A stretch of 64,000 bases of DNA, from positions 496,001-560,000 of the forward strand of contig CACVBU010000351.1 in the NCBI GenBank assembly GCA_902728285.1, read 5' to 3'. The notes under the pieces were generated by a model, which did no database searches, had not been told where the DNA came from, and was given only the letters and a program-made list of their open reading frames with translations. Position 1 is the stretch's first letter, and each line of letters begins with the position of its first letter. Source of the stretch: Clytia hemisphaerica. Lineage: Eukaryota; Cnidaria; Hydrozoa; Leptothecata; Clytiidae. The position numbers and the translations under genes are program-made. Below are positions 1 to 11,386 of this stretch, piece after piece.

Positions 1-60
1 GAGTTAAATTATCTACTTGTGACGTCATAATTTTCCATTGATGACGTCACATTTAACGTA
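1..60. repeat. Inverted pair of TGACGTCA boxes
   Basis: Two copies of the CRE/ATF octamer TGACGTCA lie about 22 bp apart within an imperfect inverted repeat, GTGACGTCAT and ATGACGTCAC. They could bind bZIP factors or could be the arms of a small hairpin. No gene is evident next to them, so a regulatory role is speculative. Confidence 0.35.
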
Positions 61-130
61 ACTCGTGTTTTTTGTAACTCGTGTTTTTTGTAACTCGTGT
101 TTTTTAACTCGTGTTTTTTAACTCGTGTTT
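57..130. repeat. Short tandem repeat, unit about 16 bp
   Basis: About five consecutive copies of the unit TAACTCGTGTTTTTTG, some slightly shortened. This is a plain microsatellite/minisatellite with no coding potential. The stretch from 131 to 735 that follows is AT-rich and shows nothing else I can support. Confidence 0.85.
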
Positions 131-735
131 TCCGAGCCACTTCGAATTCTTTTCAAAACAAAAGAAAATCTTTTAAACAGAATCTGTTAAAGAAAAGAAC
201 AAATATACAAGACGACTTAAAGTCGAAAATTTCGCATAATACTTGAACATCAACGACGAAGACGCGTGATACGTGACTCCTGCAGCATTATGCATTTTGA
301 ATGAAGCGTTACACAAAATATATTGTACACACAGGTCATAGATACCCTGTTTTTTTAATGAAAAATCTCAATCCATTAAAAAAAAGATTCCTTTAAAAAT
401 GCGACTAAAGAATTCTATTCTATAAAGCGTAAACAAAATCTTTCAATTCAGAATAATTCAGAGAACTGCAATATACTTGAGAAAAATAATTTGTAAATTT
501 TTTTGAAAACGAAGAAGAAAAAATGAACTTTTCATTCTTTGATGCCAGAAACCTCATTTTGTGCTTTGAAGGAACTTGTGATAAAGACTTCTTACTTGCG
601 TAAAGTTTATATCAACTTCTTTTTATAAACAGTAGAATTTATCTAAAATTGAGAAAAATTGCTAGTCAGAAAAATCTGTTGTATACTATCTTCGCTTTCT
701 GATATGAATGATGGTCCACCACCATCAAAATCATT

Positions 736-989
736 GGACTTTTCCAGAAAAAAATTGAATATGGGGGGGGGTGAAGGATATAACATTTTTTGGAAACCCA
801 AACCCCCCCCTGGACATTGTGACTTTTGATCCCCCGGACAGCAGGTCTAACCTCCCCGCCCCGGACAAGCATCAGTTGATCCCATCGAGAGCAAGTTTAC
901 TCCCCCCCAGGACAAGGCCCAGGACAAATTTTGTAGATTTTTTACTACCCTCCCCCACCCCCATGTACAGACATTTTCTGGAAGAGCCC
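736..989. mobile_element. MITE, TGGRCTYTTCCAG family, copy 1
   Basis: The left end (TGGACTTTTCCAGAAAAAAA then a G run) and the right end (C run, then TTTTCTGGAAGAGCCCA) are inverted repeats. The interior is C-rich with repeated 'CCCCCGGACA' blocks. A second copy with the same plan is at 11,163-11,386. It has no transposase. I see no convincing target duplication, so the superfamily is not assigned. Apparent open frames across it are artefacts of base composition. Confidence 0.7.
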
Positions 990-1013
990 ATTACAGGCAA
1001 AAAGCAGTTGAGG

Positions 1014-1747
1014 ACACTCATTTTTTTATATGCATACGGTAAATTTCGGCTGAAGCTCACTATGCTTAAGTAAATCTCAATATTGAGACTCAAATTATGC
1101 TTAACCCTATGCTTGGTAAAAAAATTATGTAAGTTTAGATAGTGTACATTCTCAAGAGACCAAGTTGTGTTATTTATAAGAGATTAAACAAAATAAAATC
1201 ACCAATTTTTCGAATTTTGTTTGTAATTCTCTTCTTCATTCTTCTGTTATTTTCTGAAGTTTGGGAAATTATGATTCTAAAAATTTCTTTGGGTGAGCCT
1301 CAAGGTATGCTTAGCATATGCTTAATTTTTCTGGAAATTTGAGCTTCAGTATGCTTATCCCGGGGGGGGTACTTAGGCAAAATGGGTGCTGGGTATGTGT
1401 GAGCCATAAGGGTACCTTTTCTCATTCCTCAAAAGTCTCTCAAAGGGGTACAAATTCAAAAGTTAGTCTCTGAAAGGGTCCCAAAATCACGAAAATCAAA
1501 AATTTCTCTCTCAAAGGGTCATGATTTCCAAAAATTTTGACCAAAATTTGGTGAAAATCAAACCAAAATTTGGAAAAAATGGACCAAAATTTAGGAAAAA
1601 GTCTCTCAAAGGGTCCCAAAATCACCAAAATTTTGTCTCTCAAAGGGTCAATTTTCGATTTTCGGCTCGGACATACCCGTCACCTCGCAAACCTAGTACC
1701 CCCCCCGGGATGCTTATAAACGTTATGCTTATAAAAAAAATGAGTGT
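1014..1747. mobile_element. hAT-type MITE, ACACTCATTTTTT family, copy A (interrupted)
   Basis: The left end (ACACTCATTTTTTTATA then ATGCATACGG) and the right end (ATGCTTATAAAAA then AAATGAGTGT) are inverted repeats. The flanks are AGTTGAGG at 1006-1013 and AGTTGAGC at 1748-1755, an 8-bp target duplication with one mismatch, as expected of hAT or a related superfamily. The body carries several ATGCTTA motifs. It is interrupted by a second MITE at 1359-1709. Without that insert it is about 375 bp. A second copy is at about 7440-8341. Confidence 0.75.
1359..1709. mobile_element. G-run-ended MITE inserted in the previous MITE
   Basis: The ends are CCCGGGGGGGGTACTTAGG and, inverted, CCTAGTACCCCCCCCGGG. 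Both sides carry a perfect 8-bp target duplication ATGCTTAT (1351-1358 and 1710-1717). The copy at 8.3 kb shows the same site uninterrupted, with ATGCTTAT present once. The interior repeats TCTCAAAGGGTCC-like blocks. It is 351 bp and has no coding capacity. The right half of another copy is at about 24,977-25,092. A related element with similar G-run ends is at 39,862-40,200. Confidence 0.85.
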
Positions 1748-1755
1748 AGTTGAGC

Positions 1756-2864
1756 TCCAGCTCCAGCTTCTGCAATGCTGGACAAAAGGTTTGTAGACTT
1801 CTGCAATATTTGCAAAATACTTCAATATCGACCAAAAACAAGTTCCCAAGAGGCTCTGGGTGCATTCCAAAGCTGTTCAAAGTCTTTCAAAGTCACCCAC
1901 TGCAGTCTAACCGCAAGGGCAAACCACAAGGGCTTGATTAACTGGCTTACACCAGTATCAAAACGCTGATTTTTTGCTTGTGGTTCCCTCAAAAGCAATT
2001 CAAAAGCAATGCAACGACTTCAAAAGTGTTTTTCTTAACTTCCATCCCCTTTCAGACACATTGAAGAGTCATTTTGCTCTATTTCTCATCATTTTTTACT
2101 GAAATTCCATTTGTCTACAACCTTTTGTCCGGCATTGTGGACTAGAAAATTGCAGGGTAAAAACTAGCCAACTTTAAGCTTTAAAGAAATAATACTCCTT
2201 GAGATTAAACTTTGACTCCTTTATAACTGCTTTAAACTGCATCCCATTAAACAAACCCTCCCCAATCTCTTGCCGATTATCCTGTGAAAAATATATAGGG
2301 GAAAGATTCCAGAAAAGTAACAAGAATCTTAGTGCGGAAATGGGAATCTTATACAGACAACGTACCATGGTTCAAAATGAAAATCCTAATTAGCAAAAGG
2401 TGTATCAAGATCGGTGAAGTTTGATTGAAGCTCAATTATTTTGATTTATTACCTTGTTGCCTATTCTTTTTACATTCCGAAGGCTTATTAGCAGACACCC
2501 ACGCTAAAGCTTAAAGAGCGAGCCAATATCTATCATCCCATCGGGGAGGAAAAGCTGGAACTTTTACTAATCAAACTCATCGATTCACCAATCAAACTTC
2601 ATCGGATAAAAAACTGTCATCATTAACGAGGGACCGCTGTACATTGTGCAGTGGTGTACGGTGGGGCTGGATCTAAATGTCCTTTGTACGGCGATCTGCG
2701 GCGATGAAAATAGGTTAATTTGAAATCTGCTGTATTATCTGTACACCCCACCTTACCCACCGTAAATCACCGTACAATGACAATGTACGGCAGTGTCTAG
2801 ACAGGGTCGTTTCGATTATACAAAAATGGTTGCTGAATTTCAATTGACATGATTTCTAACAAAT
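1756..2864. other. Intergenic stretch
   Basis: AT-rich sequence without a supported gene. The segment near 1879-1935 carries the CTTTCAAAGTC motif seen at three other places in the window (5.7, 6.1 and 10.9 kb). Around 2643-2810 GTGTACGG and its complement recur, giving a weak palindromic region. Nothing else is visible. Confidence 0.5.
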
Positions 2865-2865
2865 A

Positions 2866-3100
2866 CCGTGAGATCGGGTAACTTGCATACGCATAGCCCT
2901 CAAATGAATGAATGACCCATTTGGTCATTAAAATACAGGTCATTAAAATACAAAGTTAAACCAAAACAAAAATGGTAGGCTAGAGCTGCAAGCGGAGCTG
3001 CGTAGTTCATTTGTTTTGAAATTTTGCTGCTTTGATTGGTCAGTCATTTGATGGCTGTGCCCAGTTAACCACCACTGATGCAAGTTACCCGACTTCACGG
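2866..3100. mobile_element. Mariner-type MITE (TA target)
   Basis: Inverted ends CCGTGAGATCGGGTAACTTG and, on the complement of the right end, CCGTGAAGTCGGGTAACTTG enclose 235 bp. TA dinucleotides flank both sides (2864-2865 and 3101-3102), consistent with Tc1/mariner-type movement. There is a short internal duplication of GTCATTAAAATACA. No transposase is encoded. The right half of another copy is at 12,385-12,518. Confidence 0.75.
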
Positions 3101-3102
3101 TA

Positions 3103-5709
3103 CTTGCTAAAACTGACTGTTTGTCACAACTAGTTTCACTATTAACACATAACTATCTGGTGAAAAAAGGAAAAAAAGATCATACCTGTGCTGTTTGTAG
3201 TTTTGGTGAAGAAGAGAAGAGAGGGTTAATAATGTTGTTGTTTGTTTGGAAAATTAACTCTTTTTTGTACTACTTACTGGATACTGAGCATGATCAATTT
3301 ATTGGTGCATTCACTAACTACACAAACATAAAATACTTAGTAGTAAACAAATATTAAACCTCTTTAAACACTCTACAAAAGACCAGAAAATATGATAAAA
3401 ATTTATACAGCAGCAGCAAGTTTCAAAATCAAGCAGCCATTAAAGTTCTCACAATGAATGTTTACAAAGGCTTGGTTACACTTCTTGCACTAGCGTATTT
3501 TATTTATTAAGAAAAGCCCTGTTTTTTTATCACTTTTTATCCTTGGGAGTGAGTCCACCTTTAGAATATTTACCGTAGTACGCCCGCAGCCAAACGCCCA
3601 CGCCATAATTTGCGCCCTAAAAAATGTCTCGCCAGATAAATAATAATAAATAATACTACACACATGAGAAATGAAATATAAATACAAGATGGCTTTGTGT
3701 GTTGGACTCTAAGGTTCCTTTTTTCTGTTGGGAAATCAAAGGAAAACCACTGCGATAAAATGAAAATTCTCCATTTTTCCGTCAAATACAAATCTCAATA
3801 ACTTCATGAAAAAAACTGAAGAAAGGATGAAATCTTTTACAAATGCTTACCTGGTCTTTCCTCTTTAAAAATATTCCAGTTTGCTCAGCTAACACTGCCC
3901 ACATTTCTCACAGTCTTGCAAATTCCAAGGGATATGAATTCCATCTTTTCATTATATCCATTACATTCTTGTCAAAAGAGTGATTATTTTGAGTTGATAT
4001 CTCAAAAATAACAACTGTAGATCTATCACCAAGCCATGCACTTTCCAAAGAGACCTCGCTGCCTGTCCCCACGCTTTCGCTTGTTTTCAAAACAGAGGAC
4101 TGAAAACCAAGGAAATTCCGATCGTATCACGTGGCCCAACCGCTAGCCGAAATCGAAAGTGAAAATTTGCTTCACCGCGCATGCGTAAAAATCTGAGATG
4201 CGCGAATAAACGACCGTGCAGCCAGACACACGGAAGGCTATCGTAATACTTTCGCTAAGCGAAATTAAAAATAAAACATAAGAATCATGAGACAAGTTTG
4301 TTAGAACAACAGCAACATTAAAAATACATTCAAAAGGCGGTAAAAACTAGAGTTCTTTCTTCGTAAAAAGGGACCTTTAAACATCTATGTCGATAATTAT
4401 TTTGCTGTAAATCTAAGTAAATCATTGTTGAATTTGAAAAAATATGACGAAGTTATTTTATAAAAACCAACATAGAATTGCGCTATCACGCTATGGCTGC
4501 AAGCTGACTTTCGGCCCTGCCCCTCGGACCCTTAGCAGAATAAAGAGGAGAAGAAACAAGGGAAATTGTGTGAATTTTAATTCACTTTTTGGGACTAATT
4601 TGACCAAATTTCTATCTTTCTATCTTGACATCAAAGTTTTCCTAAACATCAAAGAGTCAAACTGTTTAAGCCACCTTCCCAACATCCAAAGGACTTTAAA
4701 TGCGTTCAGCAAACAGCTAAACCGGTGTGCGACGCCGGGTACCGGCTAGTCTATAATCTATAGACTAGTAAGTTAAGGCTATCACAACTGCATGAAAAAG
4801 TTTAACGTGCGCATGTAAAGTTTAACGAGTAAACAAACTTTTTTCAGGTTTTTGAAAAAGATTTACCACACTGAAAAGACGTAAAAACACTCTAAGTGAG
4901 GTAAATTATTTTGAAGACCAAAAGAAAAAGTTTGTTTACATTGATTGACATTCAACATTCATTCAACCACTTTTGGATTCAACTTAAGCGTACATCATTC
5001 AACTTTTTTGTACTTTTCCGGTATCTTGTTTTACTAAGTTAAGAAGGACTTTCTCGAGTTACGACCATATGATGGTATTTAAAGCTCAAGAAGCTCTATA
5101 AACAATAAAGGTAGTTATTGATAAAATAAAAGACAAAAATAATTAGAGTTAACAAAAATATCAAATATACATTTGAAAACTTGAGCAAAAAAAACAAATT
5201 TCTTTTCCGGAAAAAAGAATTGAAATCATTGCTGAAATGAACTTCTGACTAAATTACAGTAGTTAATATTCAGTTTCAAAGACAAGAAACAAAATTTGAC
5301 ATACAAAACACTTTTTCTAGTCAATGAATCAGCTCATCATCATCATAACCAGTCTGCCATTTTGTTTGTTTTGATTTGCACAAGTAATAATGTAATTCGT
5401 GTTATATCATACACTGTTTTGATTTGCATTTATAACACTCGCTTCAGCTTTTCAAAGCCAAATCAAAACTAAAATTGTAATATGTAATAATGATAATACC
5501 ATATAACGTAATATGAAAATATGTATACTACCGTCCCGGAAAAAAACCGAACATTTACGGAAGAGACTAACTACGGATATGCTTACGCGACAACAAAACA
5601 ATTCGCAAAATTTTGAGATTCCAGTCCAATATCTATGCGTGAAACTATGAGAGCCTCCTCGTCGCTACGCTCCTGCGGGGGCAATAACGGCTCCCTATTA
5701 CTTTTAAAA
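3103..5709. other. Intergenic stretch with fragments only
   Basis: No supported gene; the short open frames look random. Positions 4506-4640 match the interior of the G-run-ended MITE at 39.9 kb (CGGACCCTTAGCAGAA-like start, then GGGAAATTGTGTGAATTTTA) and are a decayed copy. Around 5422-5476 a hairpin pairs GTTTTGATTTG with CAAATCAAAAC. Around 5638-5690 a weak match to the repeat at 41.1 kb (gcgtgaaRctatga) is visible. Confidence 0.45.
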
Positions 5710-6182
5710 CTTTTTAAAGTCTTTCAAAGTCACCCTCGAATGTCCAGCCACGATGGCCAGCCACGATGGCTAAAAAATATCTAAAATATAATTCTTCTAA
5801 GATGTCTATATATTAATACGCTAAAACGTGTGTGTTTACAACGTTTTGTAAACAAGTTTTCAAAGCTATAACAAATCTTTACAAAATTTCCTTTTCGTGG
5901 CGTTGAGCCATCATCTTTTTGCACTTTACTCAGATCTCCTACCACTAGACTAACTTGAGACGCCAAGATACTATTTTCTATACAGGATCTTTGGAGCTGG
6001 GCGGGTTAAAATCAATTTTCTTCCCAAACATCATTTTTCGTTTTGATAAATTCTTTTTCAGAAGCACTTTAAAAATTTCTGTTTACAATAGTGGCTTCCT
6101 ATCACGTTCAAAGTCTTTCAAAGTCACTATGGAATGTCCAGTCACGATGGCTAAAAAGATCTAAAATATAATTCTTCTAAGC
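5710..6182. repeat. Two direct copies of the CTTTCAAAGTC dispersed repeat
   Basis: Segments at about 5710-5802 and 6108-6182 share the core AAGTCTTTCAAAGTCA, a CACGATGG block and the tail AAAATATAATTCTTCTAAG. Related single copies occur near 1879 and 10,881. This is an uncharacterised short interspersed repeat. The sequence between the two copies shows no gene. Confidence 0.65.
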
Positions 6183-6246
6183 CATTTACTTAATTGTGGT
6201 TAAAAATTTCAATGCAATTGTATCTTTTTTCTCCTTTCTTCCATAA

Positions 6247-6474
<228 letters not shown>

Positions 6475-6547
6475 TAGTGATAGTTTAAATCTAAAATTGT
6501 TAAAACCTTTTGCACAATTGAAGAATCATGTCATTTATTTTGAAATA

Positions 6548-7052
6548 GCTAAGTTTGAATGGGTAATTAACCTCTTTGTTTCAAAATTTCTTTACACTGT
6601 CCGCAAAGAATTGAACTATTTTAAATTTTGCGGAAAATGTTTCTAAAAAGATGTGTCAAAAGTAATGACTGTTTTTTTAAGCAAAATCCAGATGAAAAAT
6701 TGAAGAAAAACCACTATTTTGAAGATTTCGAGACAAAGAAGCATTTACAAAAATTTTCCGCAAAAATTATTATTGTTAGGTAAAAGTTAAAACATCTACT
6801 GCGGAAATGTTTTCAAAATGTTTTTTCTTCGCCGAAACTAAGCTCTTCAAAGTTGAAATACTCTTCCTCGCAAAAGTCTTCATTTTCTTCTTCATCAAAT
6901 TTTTTCAATGCAATTTTTGAATTTTCAGATTCAGGAATAGTTTGTCTAACAGAAAATGTATAACATGCCATAGTTTTGTTGGTTACATCAGTCAGAAAAC
7001 ACATTTTAAACACAGCAATTATGAAAAATTCACTATGGTCAGAACCCTTAAC
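6548..7052 (-). repeat. 0.5-kb duplicated segment, copy 1 (possible exon fragment)
   Basis: This segment is closely matched by 38,094-38,598. On the minus strand both copies keep an open frame ending at 6813 here: about 80 residues with FKMCFLTDVTNKTM, then RQTIPESENSKIAL, then a very acidic stretch (DEEENEDFCEEEYF) before the stop. The match also covers about 250 bp of AT-rich sequence beyond the stop. The shared block is open upstream to at least the GSDHSEFF residues, so it could be a terminal exon of a gene or transposon gene duplicated with its 3' flank. I do not recognise the protein and cannot show it is expressed. Confidence 0.45.
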
Positions 7053-7240
7053 ACTTGAGGACACGAGCAGTTTTTTTTCGCGATGGTGCAATGCAACATG
7101 CTCCATCCCACCAATCTTAAACGCTTTCTAGTGTCTCCACCCCATTGATTCTTTTAATAACATTTGTGCTTCTCTCACTTTTGTCCCTGGGACAATTGGA
7201 CCAAAATTAATTCGTTTCAGGTTGGTGGGATGGAGCATTA
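7053..7240. mobile_element. MITE, GGNACACGAGNAGTTTTTTT family, partial
   Basis: The left end (GGACACGAGCAGTTTTTTTT then GGTGCAATGCAACATGCTC) and the right part (GGTTGGTGGGATGGAGCAT) match the complete element at 21,060-21,342. The outer right end is missing and is followed by three copies of GATTAAAACA at about 7230-7270. This is a truncated non-autonomous DNA element. Confidence 0.6.
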
Positions 7241-7439
7241 GATTAAAACAGATTAAAACAGATTAAAACAAGAGTGCTCGATACCAATAATCCAAAAATC
7301 AAAGATAGAGCTTCCATAAATCAAATATATTTCATTAGCAAGTTAAAAAATTTTCTACACATTACTAATAGTTTTATGCTGCTTGCAGCAACAATCATCA
7401 GATGTAAATGAAAATCAAAAACATACTGGAGGCTCCACA

Positions 7440-8341
7440 CATACACTCATTTTGTTTTACAAGCATACGGTAAATTTCAGCTGAAGCTCACTATGCTTAA
7501 GTAAAGCTCAATTTTGAGCCTCGACTTATGCTTAACCCTATGCTTCAATCAGGGACAAAATACTTGGCACAAAAGGGAAATTCACCGGGGTGTTTTGAAA
7601 CCACAATCGTTTTGTAAGTGCTCTAAAGTAGGTTCGAAGGGTAGAGTTTTAACTCTGAGTTTTAACGCTAGACTTAAGACTAACGACCTTAGGATCTGAG
7701 GATCCAAAAGTTTAAAAATGGTCCAGTAGGGCTTGAAATATAGCCTAGAAACCAATAAATCCCTCCCAGATCGAAATAATCGATGAAATCAAGTTGAGGG
7801 CCTGAAATTGACATTCTCGCTCGAACTTCAATTTTCGAAAAATGGTAAATTAGCCAAAAGTGCAAATATATTATGGCACGGATTGTTGGTAAAAAAATTA
7901 CGAGGGGAGAGGGTAAAAATTTTCGCGCATTTTCCTCTCTCTTTAATCTTGAGATAAATGAAGACATTTTATTGTTTTAGAATGTTTACCATATGATTTC
8001 GAACCTTTATAGTGTTTTCCGGAACACCTGGAAAATATCCGGACACACCCCGGGCAGGTCTGGGTGCAATCTCAAGTCGTCCGGCCTAGTGCCGATGAGT
8101 TACGGCACTTATGGGTATACCGACCAATAATAGCCAGTGGCTATCTAAGTCCCCGCCCGTTCGGCTATAGCTAGTGACGTCATTTTAAGGCTTTCAAGTA
8201 TATCCATGCTATACTATAAGAGAGTACACTCTAAAAATTTCTTTGGCTGAGCCTCAAGGTATGCTTAGCATATGCTTAATTTTTCTGGAAATTTGAGCTT
8301 CAGTATGCTTATAAACGTTATGCTTATAAAAAATGAGTGTA
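7440..8341. mobile_element. hAT-type MITE, ACACTCATTTT family, copy B (interrupted)
   Basis: The left part (ACACTCATTTTG then TTCAGCTGAAGCTC) and the right part (about 8225-8341, GTATGCTTAGCATATGCTT through AAAAATGAGTGT) match the two ends of the element at 1014-1747. It preserves the uninterrupted ATGCTTATAAACG site that the 1359-1709 MITE hit in copy A. Its middle is occupied by unrelated sequence including a dispersed repeat copy (7590-7870). No target duplication is visible here. Confidence 0.65.
7590..7870 (+). repeat. Dispersed repeat 'GGATCCAAAAGTT', copy 1
   Basis: It shares AGGATCTRAGGATCCAAAAG, GTCCAGTAGGGCT and the GGGTAGAGTTTTAAC block with 9740-10,010 (+). The same family occurs inverted at 19,484-19,605 and 62,678-62,842. 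No open frame is conserved among the copies. The element type is unknown. Confidence 0.7.
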
Positions 8342-9725
8342 TTTTGATAATTCTGTTGAGTTCGTTTTGTCTTCACATCGAAAGGTGTGGTTGTGTTGAT
8401 ACCATCGGGTTTTAAAAGAGTTTTCTGCCCAATGTAGTTGACTCCTTCGTTTTCCTGTGATTTTACAGTGCATTGATAGATTACTTGTTTTTCCTGGCAT
8501 TTTTTCCGTTTAGTGGGCAGGAGTTCTTTTTGGGGCAGTTATACATTTTGTCGTCAACAGGGGTTTCCTCAGATAAAATGTTCTTGTCATGAGAGGAAAT
8601 TATGCTCGCGACGTTCGGTAGACAACTGTAGCTTACTTTAAGGTTGTTTCTATTAAACAGTTTTTGGAACCTGTGTTCTTTAGGCAAGTTTTTATCGATG
8701 ATTTTCAAGAATTTCTTGGCTACGTTCGCTTTTACATTCAAACTGTAGGGGCGATCGTTTATTTTTGACAGTTTGTTTGCAATATTCGATTTTAGACTTG
8801 TACCCACTTCGGGCATCGTTGTAGAAAGGGGCAGCACGATCAAAGGTATCTTTGTTTGAAGATATTCGACTGATGTGGTTCGCGATCATACTAGGTATTT
8901 GGTTCGAATCAACATCAACATAAATTGGGGTGCTGTTTGGTTTTGCGTAAGGTTGGTATGTACCTGTGTTGAGATCAAGGGTTACGTCAAGAAAATTTTC
9001 GACTTTTAAGTTTGTTTCAATAGTTGATTTTAGATCGAACTTTTCTTTGAATGATTTGTCAACTTTTTTCTTGCTTCTTTCTAGCTGGCTGGTTTTTTTG
9101 TGCAGTTCAACCCATCATCTCTGTATAAGCCACTTGTCTCTATACCAAATTCCTCTCCGAGAAAGTATAAGATGTAGGTTATCCCATGAGTTCGCATAAT
9201 TCTGCCTCGTCGTAACTCCCCATGGTAACATCGAAATTTGGATCCCCATTCTTTTTTACCCATTGGTTGCTGTTTGTGAAAAGAAGAGATCTACGAAAGT
9301 GCATGATGATTTGGCGATGTTCCTCTGGGATGTCGACAAGTAGTAGATGCGTTAAGTAGCTCCTTTGATATCGATGGGTAAAATTCTTCTATATCGAATT
9401 GAGTAAACATGCATGATTTTTTGTCGTTAATTTGTAAAAACCATTCATTAACGTCTTCGGTGTTTTGCCATTGGATAACTTAAGATTTTTCTCTAACGAT
9501 TTTGTTTATGTTTTCAATTATCACTTTGCTCACCTTTCCGAGTTCTGATTTGACTGGGTTGATCCAATCGACATTTCGGGTTGTTGGGAAAGTTTTCTTT
9601 ATGATCCTTAATCGTTATGAAAGCTGTCGATTTTGCGAGACATTTGGCTTGAAAAATATTTTAGATTTATCTAATTCTAAAGCCACCAGGGTGATTTCAT
9701 TTTTGACCTCCGTTCTAGGAGCCAC
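8330..9725 (-). pseudogene. Decayed Penelope-like retroelement (RT + start of GIY-YIG)
   Basis: Read on the minus strand from 9725 down, pieces in different frames line up with the conserved order of Penelope-like element reverse transcriptases: an ITIKDHKENF...NNPKCRL block (about 9590-9690), SELGKVSK, QNTEDVNEWF, the palm motif FDIEEFYPSIS (about 9360), WVKKNGDPNFDVTMGS, the catalytic GLYRDDGL (about 9120), FLDVTLDLNTGTYQPY, the RISS...FDRAAPFYNDA block (about 8830), FNRNNLKVSYSCLPN, then CPLNG and the start of a GIY-YIG-type endonuclease (NYIGQKT, NSTELSKY) near 8350-8420. Frameshifts and stops break it, and it ends abruptly at the MITE boundary near 8336, so it cannot work. The assignment rests on family knowledge of these motifs and is strong. 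The longest surviving open piece spans 8481-8843. Confidence 0.85.
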
Positions 9726-9739
9726 ACTGTATACTACAA

Positions 9740-10040
9740 TAATGGTCGTAATATTTGAGAAAAAAGGGAAATTCCCAAGAAACGATTTGAAAGCGCTATA
9801 AATTAGGTTGGAAGGGTAGAGTTTTAACGCTAGAGTTAAGAGCTTAGGATCTAAGGATCCAAAAGTTCAAGAATGGTCCAGTAGGGCTCATAATATTGCC
9901 TGGAAGTCTATAAACCCCTCCCGAATAGAATGACTCGAATAAATTTATCAACTAGCCCAAAAGCGACTTTCTCACCCGAACTCGAAATTTTGAAAAACGA
10001 AGAAATAAGCTAAATTCTCAATAGAATTTGACCATGATTG
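9740..10040 (+). repeat. Dispersed repeat 'GGATCCAAAAGTT', copy 2
   Basis: Same family as 7590-7870, with AAGGGAAATTCNC, the GGGTAGAGTTTTAACGC block, GGATCCAAAAGTTCA and GTCCAGTAGGGCT in order. It directly follows the Penelope-like remnant. No coding function is seen. Confidence 0.7.
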
Positions 10041-10122
10041 TATTAGATTAGTTGCAAACAAATTCGGTAAAAACATGCTTGCCGTTGCATGCCTAATACT
10101 TTTCGTATACCCAAGGCAATAA

Positions 10123-10360
10123 ACACCCCCTTCTCATAGACCCGATGTGATTTTACCAGCCAGTGGGGGTAAAAATAACGGAACAACACTCGATGGGGAT
10201 TGATGTTCCCATGTTTTTTGTGGCCGGGGATTTGAATTCCATTGTTTCCTAGCCAGAATAATAAATATACTCCTAGAGTATAATTTTGCATTGAAGACGA
10301 TATTTTGGCCAATTTTTTCAGTGTGAAGGGTTTCCCGGTGGGTCTATGCGAAGGGGGTGT
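10123..10360. mobile_element. MITE, ACACYCCCTTCTCAYAGACCC family, copy 1
   Basis: Inverted ends ACACCCCCTTCTCATAGACC and GGTCTATGCGAAGGGGGTGT bound 238 bp. CAATAA lies immediately outside both ends (10,117-10,122 and 10,361-10,366), a likely 6-bp target duplication. The interior carries GCCAGTGGGGGTAAAAATAA and a GGGGATTGAT block, shared with the copy at 21,461-21,733. It is non-coding; the open frame across it on the minus strand is incidental. Confidence 0.8.
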
Positions 10361-11162
10361 CAATAAGAATATTCTTTTATGAAAAGCAAAAATAATAACA
10401 TCTACATTATTCCCAAGAGAAATAGAAAAATACAAACATTTTCTCTTTGATTAGAACGCGTTATCTATATCATAATACGCTTAAATCCTAACCCCCCCCC
10501 TATTCTAGACTAGCAAGCATCTGTCTTTCCTTGGACACAGGAACGCGGGAATAGTGCTTATAATAAAGAGTTCTTATAAAAAATAGAAATCGCCGCGGGA
10601 GAGTGGTTGGGAAAGACAGTGAACATATAGAAAAATAGATCCTATTGCAAGTTTAATCTGCAGCGAAATACAACGACGCGGTTTACTAGCCCTACCCCTA
10701 TTCTCGCATGAAGATTTTTCGCTAGCGATTTTGAAACACGGCAATTCTTTTTAGCGCCTTTTCTGTAGAAAGAAGATCACTTTCAATTTTATAATTTTCA
10801 CAGCCTTAAAATGAAAACCGTGAAACATGTATCCTTTTTTCATTTTGAAATATCATATTTTCAAATCTATTCAAAATTCAAAGTCTTTCAAAGTCGCCCT
10901 CGAATGTTTACACACGATGGCTAGCCACGATGGCTAAACTATACTCCAAGCATAAGAATAGTTTTATAAGATACTCCTGATTGAGCTGAACACATACTTG
11001 AAATCAGCAAGGTTTATGTTTTTTATATAGCGTAGTCACGATTTTTGAAACAGTAGAAAAAATATTAATCATCTTCATTTTTCTTTTTCGTTTTGACACT
11101 TTGATGACAGTTTATTCTCTGGATTAAGAAATGGCCAGTGAACGAATTCGAGTCTTTAAAAT
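10361..11162. other. Intergenic stretch
   Basis: No supported gene. Positions 10,881-10,945 hold a further copy of the CTTTCAAAGTC dispersed repeat, followed by two CACGATGG blocks. The remainder is AT-rich and featureless apart from a C9 run near 10,492. Confidence 0.5.
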
Positions 11163-11386
11163 GGGCTCTTCCAGAAAAAAAAATTTACATGGGGGGTGAC
11201 TTTTGGCCCCCCGGACAATAGGTTTTACCCCCCGGACAAGCATCTGCTGACCCCCCGGACACACCAAATTACCCCCGGAAAGAGCAAATTTACACCCGGA
11301 CAAGGCAAATTTTGATGATTTTTTGCTACCCCCCCCCGGACAATATATCCTCCACCCCCTATGTAAATTTTTTTTCTGTAAGAGCC
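11163..11386. mobile_element. MITE, TGGRCTYTTCCAG family, copy 2
   Basis: Inverted ends GGGCTCTTCCAGAAAAAAAA and TTTTTTTTCTGTAAGAGCC bound 224 bp of C-rich sequence with several CCCCCCGGACA blocks, as in copy 1 at 736-989. The 11-bp outer ends and internal blocks are shared but spacing differs. It has no transposase and no clear target duplication. Confidence 0.75.

Noticed and set aside
1440..1796. Overlapping ORFs on both strands
   Set aside because: They cover the G-run-ended MITE with its short internal repeats and cross its boundary; not conserved in other copies.
8481..8843. Stand-alone 120-residue protein
   Set aside because: It is one frame of the broken Penelope-like reverse transcriptase; neighbouring frames carry the rest of the motifs.
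10043..10435. 130-residue minus-strand ORF
   Set aside because: It spans an entire MITE with both its target duplications and has no conserved counterpart in the second MITE copy.
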